From assembly GCA_037962975.1 (NCBI GenBank), contig CM075674.1, positions 36,780,501 to 36,844,500 on the forward strand: a stretch of DNA of 64,000 nucleotides. Direction: 5' to 3'. The translations under genes were made by a program, and so were the position numbers. Numbering within the stretch: the stretch's first letter is position 1; each line of letters starts with the position of its first letter. Positions 34,066 through 44,599 of the stretch are shown here, piece by piece. Below the pieces are notes generated by a model. It did not search any database, had not been told where the DNA came from, and saw only the letters and a program-made list of their open reading frames with translations. This DNA comes from Clitoria ternatea (taxonomy: Eukaryota; Streptophyta; Magnoliopsida; Fabales; Fabaceae).

Positions 34066-35475
34066 TGTAACGCTCCCCTACCTGGAATAAAGACTTCCAG
34101 CAGCTCTTCAGGCTATATCTAATCACAGCTCACAAATTCCGACTGGAATTTCCAGCTCTGAACCAGTCCAAAGCTTCTTCGTGAAAGAGAAGAAGTGGAG
34201 ATTAATTTTCCTCTTTAATCGATAATTTCCTGTAAAGATTGGAAAAGAAAAGGATTAAAGATGATGTTTACACTCTCGAAATTCCAAGCTAATCTAATGA
34301 TAGGATTGACAGAAATCGTTCATGAAAAAGACGTGAACGAAATGAATAAGTACTGATACACGTATATTAAGATATAAGGACAAAACAAAATAATAAAAGA
34401 AGAGAGGATAGGACAATAGAGAGGGTCCCATACTTAGAAAAATCAGAAAAGAGAATCTGCTAGAATTTAGAAGAATAAAGTGACGTGGAAAGCCTCAATA
34501 ATTGGAGTAATTATCAATTCCGACTCGGTTTTGGTATTTTGGGCATATCCCTCTTTCCGAGAAAGATCCATCAGAGCCTCTTTCCGTTCAGAATTACTTC
34601 ACTTAGAGGAAATTCACTCGGAAAGGTTTCTACATGAAACACTCAGTCATAGCTTTCCTTTCTCGGAAATGATCCACTCAGAAATCTCTCACCCAGAAAT
34701 ACCTCATTTAGATATATCTCACTTGGATATATCTCTGCCCGAGTCAAAGCCTTCACTTGCATCACTCGGAAGTCTTACATCCGAAAAGATCACTCGAAGT
34801 TCGAAGACAATCCTCTTTCGGGAATCTTTCCACTTAAAAATATCACTCGAGTCTAAAATAATCTCAAAGACGAAACCAAGCACAAGCTTTCGACAACTTT
34901 AAAACACCCGAGCACGAATTGAATGAAGGAGTTCACAACTTGGATATTCACTTCCCTTGAAAACGTACTTGTTCGAAGTTAAAGTCTCTCTCTGTCCAGA
35001 AGTACTTTCCCTGGAAAAGACTCACTCGGTATGTCTCAATCGGTGCCATACCACACGGAATTCATAAATGTCTCACTTGACGCTATCCCTCTTGGAAACG
35101 TCTCGGCCCACTTGGGAATTCACTACTCGGAAATATCTCGGCCCGAGAAGTACTTATTCAAAATCAAAGCTTTTCTTCGCTCAGAAGTACTTATCTCGGA
35201 AACGATCCATTCGGAAACATTTCACTCGGAGACGTTTCACTCGGATTTGTCTCACTCAAAAGTGTCTTATTCGGACACAGAGTTTTTCTTAACTCAGAAA
35301 TGATTCTCCCAATCATGCTCCATTCGGAAACATGTTAACCTTCCTTCACTTGGAATCATATCCATTTCTTCACTCGGAAGGTCTTATCTCAGACATAATT
35401 CACTCGGAAGGTCTTATCTCAGACATAATTCACTCGGAATATCTCAGACATAATTCTAAATTTTAGGATGTTGCA
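34066..35475 (+). repeat. LTR-like insert with degenerate ACTCGGAA repeats
   Basis: It begins TGTAACGCTCC and ends GGATGTTGCA, imperfectly inverted ends of an LTR of about 1.4 kb. The 5-bp flanks (TAAAA and GATGT) do not match, so insertion as a clean solo LTR is not proven. The part 34540-35460 carries ACTCGGAA-rich sequence similar to the units at 31620-33236 (shared CAGAGCCTCTTTCCGTTCAGAATT and CTCGGCCCGAGAAGTACTTATTC), but more diverged. A short exact tandem duplication occurs at 35372-35432 (CACTCGGAAGGTCTTATCTC). It lies where the missing part of RepHel should be. Confidence 0.5.
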
Positions 35476-35482
35476 GATGTTG

Positions 35483-35806
35483 TCATTTAATTTTGTCCAG
35501 AAATCAAAGTTTTCTTGCACTTGCGCAAACAGTGCAAACTAACATAAAATAGAACATTATAGGTTGATACTATATTAACAAGTTTATAATATATTAGCAG
35601 ACTCGAACTATATTCAAATAGCCTTTTAGCGTTACCTATTACAGGTTGATACTATATTAAGAACCATGATACTATATTAAGAACCACAACTTAAAATATT
35701 ACTATTAACCATACAAAGAACTGAAGTTGCCATTTATTTATTTTCAGAAATCTCAGTTTTTTTGGTCCTGTGCAAACAAAGCAAACTAACATAAGATAGA
35801 ACACTG
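35483..35806. repeat. Pair of about 75-bp direct repeats with GATACTATATTAA microrepeats between
   Basis: CAAACAGTGCAAACTAACATAAAATAGAAC (about 35526-35555) recurs as CAAACAAAGCAAACTAACATAAGATAGAAC (about 35772-35801), with similar upstream sequence. Between them GTTGATACTATATTAA and ATGATACTATATTAAGAACCA recur. It is probably a local duplication in the Helitron interior. Confidence 0.65.
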
Positions 35807-35945
35807 TTCCAAAAATTCTTGATACCAACATGCTCAATTAACAACCCTAAAATAAAGGATATGAGCCCTAACATAAGGCATTCTGAATTGAATCCTATCA
35901 CCATTTTTCAACATGTACTTCACACAAAATTGAGGCCAACCGGAG

Positions 35946-38300
35946 CTAAGGTGAACTTCCCAAGGCCTTCGCACGAACCTCAAGGGATAACACGTCTTCA
36001 AATCCTTCCATCTTGGCGAGTACTTTTATTGGCCTGTGAGGGAAAATCTGGGGAACTAAACTCGATGGTAGATCCTGAAAAACAAACAACAACATCACTA
36101 ACATGTTACAAAAAATATGAAAAGGTGATGAGCTAAGATGACGAACCAAAAAATTTTCCCGTTGAAACTTGGTAAGTACTTTGGTGGCAGAGTATAAAAA
36201 GTTATCAATCTGTCTATTACGAGAGACAACTTTTTTAGAAGCATGGACAGTCGGAGGGAGCTGTTTAAAATAACAATTAAATAAGCAGATTTGATGACAT
36301 GAAAAAGGTTTAAGGTATAGAGGAAGAAAGACTAAAAGCAGGATAAACCTCATCATCAGAGTCACCAATAACTATGACATTTGCATCTTTAGCTACCATG
36401 TGATTCTGATTGACAAACAGGGGTCAACAGCATCAGTTGAATGGCAAATCAAAACTAATAACATAATAAATAAACAGATTTGATGAGATGGGAAACAAAG
36501 GTATGTAACAAACAAATAGAAGTAGGACATACTTCATCATCAGAATCAGGAAGAAGTATGGCGTCTGCATCTTTATGTCCCATGTGTTTCTGTTTCATAA
36601 ACAGAGGTCAATAGCATCAGTTTAATAGGAAAATCAAAAGTAATAACATGGCCAATCGTAATACCAATTTACCACAACCGTACAGGAGCCACTAAAATAA
36701 CAACATCAACCATATATACTTGGTATTTTAAGGGACAAAATTGCATGAAACACATAACATCATGAAAACAAAATTGCATGAAACACAATATATTAAAATT
36801 AAGAAATGCATAAAGTACATGACAGACATTAGCTGAATTTGAATACAGATAAAGTACAGGCGCAAAGATTAAAAGTAGGACATACTTCATCACCAGAATC
36901 GTCTAAAAAAATGACCTCTGCATCTTTAGGTCCATCTTGCTGTTACAATTAACACACATATTGTTATTATTTTAAGAAAATAATTTTTACAGGAAAATAT
37001 GAAACTGAAAATAAGAAAAGAACATACCATTTACACAATTTAATTGAAAATAATACATACCTTATCCTATAAGGCAGAACTAACAAATGGAGATTTCTCA
37101 TCTTGCAACTGAAAGGTTTACCATTTACATAATTTAATTTAATAGTATAACATCAAACAAAAAATAAGCAAAAACCACAACTCAATGAAACAATGAAAAA
37201 AAAATAATAACTGAAGCCTAACAAAAAGAAAATAAACAACAATGGCATACATTCTTGTCTTTCACAGGTTTGGATTATTTTAACCAATTGAGTTTGTGTC
37301 CATATTAGTATAGAGGGACCTGGTTTTGCAATTTTGGTATAACTTATCAAGTGAAGCATCACCAATAGATCCAGATTTCCCATGTTGCACCTAAAAAACC
37401 ATAAAACTTAATAAGTAAAACCACTAATCCATTTCCCTTGTCAAAAAAATACAAATAATATATACCTTATCAACTGTAGCATCAGCATTTGGTTTTCCCT
37501 TCCTGCTGCTGAAAAACCAAAACCGTAGTTGATCATCCAATCCATATAAAAATACAGAAAAAAAACTATATATTTCTACACAAATTCAATTTGACAAAAT
37601 CAAGTCAATCTAAAATTAGTTTTGGCACATTATAACCAAGCACACTAAAATTTGCACACATTATAACCAACTAAATCCTTATTCCCCTTCGTCATCTGAA
37701 AATTCAATACAACCGTTGAGGGAGAGGGTCTGATAAAAGGCGATAGTTTTTTCACAGTGCGTATACCCATAGATTCAAGGAACAGACCAAAATTATTAAA
37801 ACATGGTTTACGAAAACATACCGTGATGGATGAAGCAACATCAACAAATGGACCTTCCCCCTAATAATGAGAAAAAACATGACCATCGTAGACAATGAAG
37901 GTTTAAAGAAACATGCAAAAAGAATTAAAGAAACATCATCAAAAGTAGAAGCTTTCCCTTCCGTCATCTGAAAATTCAACACAACCGTTGAGGGAGAAGG
38001 TTTCATAGAAGGTGACACTTTCTTGACGGTGCGTAACCACACCCACGGATTCAAGGAACACAGAAATAGAAATTAAGAAAAAAAAACAAACCTTTTTTGC
38101 TGAAACATCATGTACAGTAGAACCTTTCCCCTCCGTCATCATGAACAGTAGAAGCTTTCCCCTCCGACACTTTCTTCACAGTGCGTAACCACACCCACTG
38201 ATTCAAAATACAGACCAAAACTTTGGTTTTAAAAGATGATTTATGAAAGGTTTGGATGGAATACGAAGAAAATGTAACGCAAAGGGATTCAGAAAGTTGC
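35946..38300 (-). CDS. Helitron-borne multi-exon gene with duplicated mini-exons (model partial)
   Basis: On the minus strand three small exons at 36886-36939, 36533-36589 and 36349-36405 (54, 57, 57 nt) are each flanked by AG and GT. Each starts and ends on a codon border and encodes Lys-Asp-Ala-x-x-(hydrophobic)4 then an acidic Asp-Ser-x-Asp-Glu. Further upstream, less certain exon copies encode Glu-Gly-Lys-(Ala/Gly)-Ser-Thr around 37950, 38125 and 38155, and related Gly-Lys...Asp-Lys exons near 37480 and 37350. Downstream, two exon-like segments (about 36260-36150 and 36073-35950) encode Leu-Pro-Pro-Thr-Val and Leu-Pro-Ser-Ser-Leu-Val-Pro, followed by a stop at about 35946. The last could be a worn B3-like fold, a weak guess. 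The start codon and full exon set were not resolved, and some upstream copies contain frameshifts. The location in a Helitron suggests a resident accessory gene or a captured host gene. Confidence 0.4.
37680..38215 (-). repeat. Tandem segment duplications near the Helitron 5' end
   Basis: GAAAATTCAAYACAACCGTTGAGGGAG starts at about 37696 and again at about 37971 (period about 274 bp). The block GTGCGTAACCACACCCACGGATTCAAGGAAC occurs near 37757 (variant), 38030 and 38182. The repeats cover exon-like and intron-like sequence of the gene above, so exon copies arose by segment duplication. Confidence 0.75.
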
Positions 38301-38699
38301 ACTTTTAAGAAGACAGTTTAAGTTGAAAGGTCGCGAAATGGAACGAAAAAAAGACGTTGAGCTTCCTGTGCGAAAAAAAAACCGCGAAATGGAACGAAGC
38401 TTCTATTGTGAATGAAGGTGGGAGAAAGGAGTACGAAGAGACGCATATGTGAGACAAAGGAAACGGTGCAATGAAGTGAATGGGAATTTGAAACGTTGAT
38501 TTTTAAGCGAAATTAAAAATTTAAAAATTTAAAAATTTTAAAAAATAAAATCAGAGAAAGTTTTTGGAGGAAATAAGGATTAACCACGGATTGACACCTG
38601 TTAGATTCCACTTTCTATCAAGTGTCTTTTATATTAGATATAGATATTGGTGCGGTTCCACCTATAAAACCACAATAATAATGCCATTTAAAATATAAA

Positions 38700-41600
38700 A
38701 AAAATGACAGCTTGCTTTTCGTTGTCTTCTGATGTCAGTAGAAGAATCTGCTTCCTAATCTCAGCATAGATAGTATCATCATCTTTCTTTGCCTCAAACA
38801 GAACATTAAACATTTCTATATAAGATTTATCAGCATAGGTAATCAAAGCAGCATTGACAGCAACACACGAACTATACATTATGACATAAATATCTGTCAG
38901 GATCATGTATCTAGCTCTGTTAGGGACGCACAAAAATCTAACTAGATTAGCAAAATGAAATTATATTACCAAGTACCTTGCTTGCAGCAATTTTTATTCA
39001 GTTACCACCAAACCTTGTAACTGGAGATAGCCTAGGAAAACTTAAGATTGAAGAGAGCCTTTGAAAAAATATCATCACCCTCCTCTAGGTTTGTTTAATT
39101 TGCTAAAACGTTCAGGAATAGAGCATCACCAATGTTGTACGTAATTTGCTAAAACTTAAGGTCCGTTTGGATATCAAGTTGGGTTGGTCAAATCTCGGTT
39201 TGACCAATCCCAAAAATACATCTTACGGTCAAACGGAGTTTTGACTGTCTTTAACAACGTAAAGGATCAATATTAACCCTTAAATTTCTTCCCCAACTCC
39301 GTTTCCCTAACTGGAAACCAAACGGACACTTAGTACTTTACAACAAACAACTGAATGGACAGCACAATGTTACCTGATAAACCATGGCACAAAACTTGTC
39401 CAGAACACGAAAAGAAAAAGGACCAAAGACCCCTCCCTGTTTCATTCTCCTAGCTCTACTATGTGCACAACACAAATAAATTATTACAGTAAATTTTTGC
39501 TGAATATCAAGTGGTGCATCAAAAAAAAAAAATTATAGTCCTGTGCACGTGGTCATTCAACAGCTAACAACACACAATCTGGTACCAACAGAACAATTTT
39601 GAAGAACCAATGCACATTTTTCTGTAGTTGTTGCTTTTATCAGAACACTCTCATACTGAGCTGTGCCTGTAAGGTTCTTGTTTTCCCTATGCAAGAAAGG
39701 TAGCTCTACATAACAAAAGATATATGGATTTCACATAAGCTAAGGATTACAATGAAAATTAAAGTTAGAGAACATTTTTTAAGAGAATTAACAGAAGAGG
39801 CAGTAAAGACTTTAAACCAAGTTATAGATGGCAAGGTTATGCATGCTTGTAAACAACCACAGTACTGCACTTTAGTTAATTGACAGAAACCTCAAATATT
39901 ATTATCGATGTCTTGAAAGTGAATGATATGGTCCATTACTACCTACTCTTGAAAAAGGGCACAATTCATATTAAAGTGGTGATGTAATTACTTAAATCCA
40001 AGGAAGACATGTAATTAATAAGCCAACTTAAAGGTTGTGTTTTACGTTTCCCCAAAGTGTTCATATACTACACCTTAATATCCTGAAATAATGATCAGAT
40101 CATCATAAAATTTCAGAGTTCGTACTTCATAGACACGTTCAAAAATTAAAAGAGACAATTGTCTTGTAACATGACACTCTTTACAAACTAAGTGACTAAC
40201 ACCTCAGTTACACTCAAAAACAAAAGCTAACTAGCGACAAATACAAGGTTTTCAAAGATTCCAAAACCATATTACAAAACTACAAAAACAGCCAATTAGT
40301 CATAGAACCAATAATTGCCAAGATTTCCCGAATTCTTCCAATTCTCAACAAATAAAAATTCAAACTTTCTATGATTATCATGCACCCATTTAAAACAACC
40401 AAGACTTCAACCCATTACAACGAAGGAAAATTCCAGCCTTGAAGTGCAAATTAACCCCAAAATGAGATGCTAACAAACTGTATGGGGTTATAGAAAAAAT
40501 TAAATGCTTGAAAATCAAATTGCATTGAAAAGAAAGGGTGACGAGCCAATTAAAAAAGCTAGTAGTTAACACAATCTTTCATCAAAGCTACAAGAATCAC
40601 AATCTTTCACCATGACAGCATCATTCCATATATCCTAACATTCAAATCCACAATCAATTACAGGTAGTTAAAGAATCACAGTCATTCAAGTGCAACTCAT
40701 ACTTGATACTTCATAGAGTGATAGCAATTCAGCGACACCATATGATCAGGTTCATAACTTCACAAATTCCAGGATAACATGTACTTCAATCGAGGAAAAC
40801 AAGGACGTTAAACAGAAAAATAACAAACATATATATTCATAGGTTTAGTACCTGAGAAGCAGTGTGCGTAGAGGGCTTCCAAGTGAGATGGTCACTTCAT
40901 GCAAACGATTTGGCCAATGGTGACAATGGGGGCAGGAATTGAGCAACCTGGAAATGACACAGCATGAAATAAACATAAAAGTAGTTTCAAATAAAAAGAC
41001 ACAAAGCAGAACGCTCAAAGGCCAGTTAACCAGTAAATTAGTTTCAATTTTTCTCTTAAAAGAGTTTCATTTACTTGTATTTTAGCATTCTTTTATCCAA
41101 AGGAACATAAATCTAATAAGCAATACACATAAATTTTTGCACTGAATAAGTTGTAAGGTAGAAGAAGCCAGATCCTTGAATAATGATGGATATATATGTA
41201 TATGTAAACACATTGATATCTAGTTTGTGTCAACGATGGGAACCAATACAAAGATAAGAAATATATTTTTTAGCGCTGAATCTAAATTGCAATCTCCTCC
41301 TTTTAGAGGAGACGATTACAGCAGTCATAACCTGAGAACCATGTGAAAATTATAACCTGATTAACACAAAAAGCATAGAAATAAAGTATCAATTTTCCTC
41401 AACTGAAACAACGTTGACAAAAGGAGGGAAAAGTTTCATCTACCCAAGTAATGGACACACTAAACCATTTTCCTCTGCCCCATGGATCAACGACATTGAT
41501 TCATTAGACAAGAGATTCAGAACTTGCAGTTGCAACAACTAAGCATCAATATTGATTTTGAAATTCTTAACTCATTAAATTTACCAGACAATAACTCATT

Positions 41601-41772
41601 AATTAAGTTAATACATTTTGTTGGAAAATTCCAAATGGACTTTATGGATTTCCAAATAAATTTAAGAACCATTACGTTAGATTATTGAATAAGAGGGGAT
41701 TATAGAATTACCTGGATAGAATTTGATATTTCTCCTTTGATGGGTAGAGAAAATTAGGTTTTGATTTGACAT
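38700..41772 (-). pseudogene. Unrecognised multi-exon gene, 3' end broken near the Helitron
   Basis: I do not recognise the product. Five exons chain in phase with AG/GT borders: 41772-41712 (ATG, 20 codons, starts Met-Ser-Asn-Gln-Asn-Leu), 41522-41444, 40947-40852 (contains Cys-Pro-His-Cys-His-His-Trp-Pro), 39455-39374 (Gly-Gly-Val-Phe-Gly-Pro-Phe-Ser-Phe-Arg) and 38916 to about 38700 (Met-Tyr-Ser-Ser-Cys-Val-Ala-Val-Asn-Ala-Ala, then Ile-Tyr-Ala-Glu-Ile-Arg-Lys-Gln). A further exon needed for phase, 39020-38977, contains an in-frame TAA. No clear donor follows the last exon, and the Helitron end lies 56 bp away. A TATATAA sits about 30 bp upstream of the first ATG. It is probably a decayed or truncated gene; alternatively my exon borders are wrong. 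Confidence 0.35.
39159..39329. mobile_element. Tourist-like MITE (171 bp)
   Basis: The left terminus AGGTCCGTTTGG pairs with the reverse complement of the right terminus, GTGTCCGTTTGG. TTA flanks both sides (39156-39158, 39330-39332), fitting the 3-bp TWA duplication of PIF/Harbinger elements. An internal inverted GTTTGACC/GGTCAAAC pair is present. It lies in an intron of the exon chain described here. Confidence 0.65.
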
Positions 41773-42379
41773 CTCAGGGACTATGACGACTGCTTGATTA
41801 TATACTTGTTAGGGTTCCCAATAAACCCTAACGAACAAATCCTAGTTTTCACTCATATAAAGCTCATATTATTAATGTTGATACTCACCAATATCAGATC
41901 ACCTTAATTGAACTCAATTAAATAGCTAATATAAATATTATAAATAATATATCAGCCCATATTAATTATTAAAAATTAAAATTTCTAACACATTTCTCTT
42001 CTTTATGGGTTATAACATGATTAGATCTATTGGATAATTGTCTGTATTTGTATTTGTATGACCTAACTTCAAAACTTCTGCTTTTATTTTATAGCCTTAT
42101 TCCGGGATAAACTTTAGAATTATTGATATTTTCTTTTGTTTTTTTGAGTTTGTTTTAATTCTTTGTCATCTTTTGAATTTTTGAGGTCGAGGTGCTCGTA
42201 TTTTTCTACTTTTGTTGTCGAGGCTTGCAACCCGCAATTCAAATGAATGGCAAAGATTATTTTGAAATTATTATAAGTTACGTTTTTACGCTTCTTCTGT
42301 GTCATTCTTGTAGTGAACAACTTGTAGGATTGCGTTTATAACTTAGAATCTTAAACTTAGAATGATAGAATACCTGTGC
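41773..42379. other. Upstream region of the exon chain and left border of the truncated Tat element
   Basis: 41773-42000 contains a TATATAA (minus sense, about 41800) and GGGTTTATTGGGAACCCTAA-type sequence. 42000-42379 is AT-rich with a decayed ORF (42120-42320 minus) of no recognised family. The border to the Tat derivative is not sharp. Confidence 0.35.
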
Positions 42380-42519
42380 CTTTGCCCGGGGTTATAAAAT
42401 TAATCTTCGTATTTAAGGAAGTGATATCGCCGCTTTGGCGAGTCTTAACAACTATACTCATCTTAAAGAGTTATTAAGGTCATCATGAAGAAACGTGTTC
42501 GCATCGGATAACTTATTAG

Positions 42520-42905
42520 GCCATTCCATGTCATCTTTCTACTTGCACCGCTTGTCGGGGCCGGTATGGTATTTCATAGGAAACAATTGATCTTTACCAT
42601 TCATTAAGGCCAAGTCAATCATTGGTATTGGTGATAGGGGTGTCACTCCTAAGGATTTGTTAGTTATGCTTATATTGGATAGCTAACTAGGTCGCTCTTA
42701 GGGTGTTTGTTCTACCTGCACCACTCGTTGAGGTCTGATATAGTATCTTATGAGAGAATTGATCCTCGCTACTTGTTGGGGTCAAATAGCCAATCATTGA
42801 TATCGGTGATTGAGGTACCACTCGTCGAGGTCCAGTACGGTACCTTAAGAGAGGTATTCGATCCTTGCCACTCGTTGAGGCTTTTTCCATGCGTGGATGT
42901 CGATT
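42520..42905 (-). repeat. Degenerate tandem repeats in the 3' UTR of the truncated Tat element
   Basis: CCACTCGTTGAGG / CCACTCGTCGAGG-type blocks recur near 42550, 42720, 42770, 42818 and 42870, alternating with GATCCT-GCYACT and CAATCATTG-TATYGGTGAT. This is about three degenerate units in the same position, downstream of integrase, as the 45-bp array of the complete Tat element, but with unrelated sequence. Confidence 0.6.
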
Positions 42906-43019
42906 GTGTATGTCATCCAGAGCATGCATCATTAAAACCTTTTTAGGGAAAACCCAATGGGAAAAATCCTAAGTTAGGAAAAACCCTAAGTTAGGAAAAA
43001 GAGTACATGCTCAATATCA

Positions 43020-44110
43020 GTTAGCTGTAATAAATTCTAAGGTTCTGGATGTTCCATTTGTTCTTAATGTCGGTGTTGTCGAGTGTTTCTAGCCGATATG
43101 TCCCTTTGTGGGTGACTCTGGTGACTCAATATAGGCCCTTCTAGCTGAGGGCTAGTTTCCCTTGATGCACAAACTTGCGTTCGATGTTATGGGACTAAGT
43201 CATTGACGTTGAAGTGCCAAAATTGGACCTTCTTTTTTGTACCGCAGAGTAACCTTGGCTTTAATAGCCCAGTCTCGAATGAAAGCGGTTTCTCATAGTT
43301 CTTAGATGTCATCCATCTCGTTCTAGAGACTCTCCTTGTTTCCAAACTTAGAAAGGGAACTCGCTTATGGATGAGTGTAGAGTAGTCTGGTATGCCCAGA
43401 GGACATGACATAGCTGGTTTATCTGATCTTTCTTAGCTTCTCTGAGCCTCTTCTTCATTCCTTTGAGGATTTCTTTGTTTGCCACTTCAGTCTGACCATT
43501 CGCTTAGGGATTTTCGATAGATGAAAATACTTAGATAATGTGGAGGCCTTCCAAGAGCTCAATAAATTTCTTGTCTGTGAATTGGGTGTCATTATTAATA
43601 ACTATTCAACCTGGAATGTCGAACATGATGATGATATTCTCATGGACGAATCTCCTAGTTTGTGTCGATATGATGTGAACAACAACTTTGACCTTGATCC
43701 ACTTAGTGAAATAATCTACCCTAATAATAAGGTACTTGACATTGCTTGAGGTGGTAAGAAAGGGTCTCAAAATATCAAGGCCCCACTGATGAAAGGCCCA
43801 AGAGACAACTGGAGTAAACAACTCCTTCACTAATGTGTGGTGTAAGTTGGCAAGCTTTTGGCAGGAGGCATATTTCTTTACATACTCTACTATGTCATGT
43901 TTCATTATGGGCCACTAGTAACTGGCCCTTAGAATTTTCCTCATCAGGATTTGGCTACTGAATATAGTGCCTACACCGTCCTTCGTGCACCTCTTCCATA
44001 ACGTCTCTGGTCTCATTCTCATTTAAGCATTTTAAATAAGGCACCAAATACCTCTTCTAAACAACACTTTGTCCACCATGGTGAAATGAGATAGCTCTCT
44101 TTTTAACTTT
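43020..44110 (-). pseudogene. Integrase remnant of the truncated Tat element
   Basis: The open segment 43905-43606 encodes Tyr-Val-Lys-Lys-Tyr-Ala-Ser-Cys-Gln-Lys-Leu-Ala (zinc-finger end), Phe-His-Gln-Trp-Gly-Leu-Asp-Ile-Leu and Val-Asp-Tyr-Phe-Thr-Lys-Trp-Ile (catalytic Asp). Downstream, broken frames run to an integrase C-terminus near 43030. It is inactivated by many stops. Confidence 0.82.
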
Positions 44111-44599
44111 TTTTCTCCAAGGGCTCTGTAGGCAATTGACCATTCACCACATACTAAATTATAAAGGCTAGCCACGAAGCTTCGTCAAAGGCCCACACAT
44201 GGATTGTAAAGATCTGGGGAAAGACTATGATACTTGGCTTTGTAAGGGTACTCTAGTACCAGCCAATCTTTATACTAGCTAATCTTGACAGGATATCGAC
44301 TTAGAAGTTGTCCTCTATTGGAACATGCTTAAATTCGATCTGCTTAAAATTTTCTTTGATGGAAGAATTTTAGACATCATCCTTGAAAGATCTATTGTCA
44401 TTCTTATTCTAAATCGATATAATTAGTTTAAGATGATTCTTCCTCATGGTATTAAAGACACCACTTCCAACAAAACTTCCTACGATCATTTCAATGACCT
44501 CTTTTCTTCCTTTGGGGGTGGATGAGGCATATCATCCTCCTCCTGGACTACCTCGACCAGTTGGGTCTTTTTCCTTTTAGCCATTATGAACCTTTTAGG

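Larger units (their letters stand above)
31184..38644 (-). mobile_element. Helitron (7.46 kb) with canonical ends and a truncated helicase
   Basis: The 5' end on the minus strand is TCTATATCTAATATAAAAG at 38644. The 3' end is CTAG (31187-31184), preceded by a GC-rich hairpin. The base 5' of TC is A and the base 3' of CTAG is T, the A/T insertion rule of Helitrons. Inside, on the same strand, lies the C-terminal part of a PIF1-type Helitron helicase. The Rep endonuclease and the helicase N-terminal half were not found, so the element is probably non-autonomous. Cargo includes an inverted array of about 310-bp repeats, an LTR-like insert and a gene with duplicated exons. Confidence 0.87.

Noticed and set aside
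35950..36073. B3 DNA-binding domain in the Helitron
   Set aside because: Leu-Pro-Ser-Ser-Leu-Val-Pro and the following beta-like pattern recall a B3 fold, but the segment is too short and the neighbouring exon is uncertain. It is kept only as a remark.
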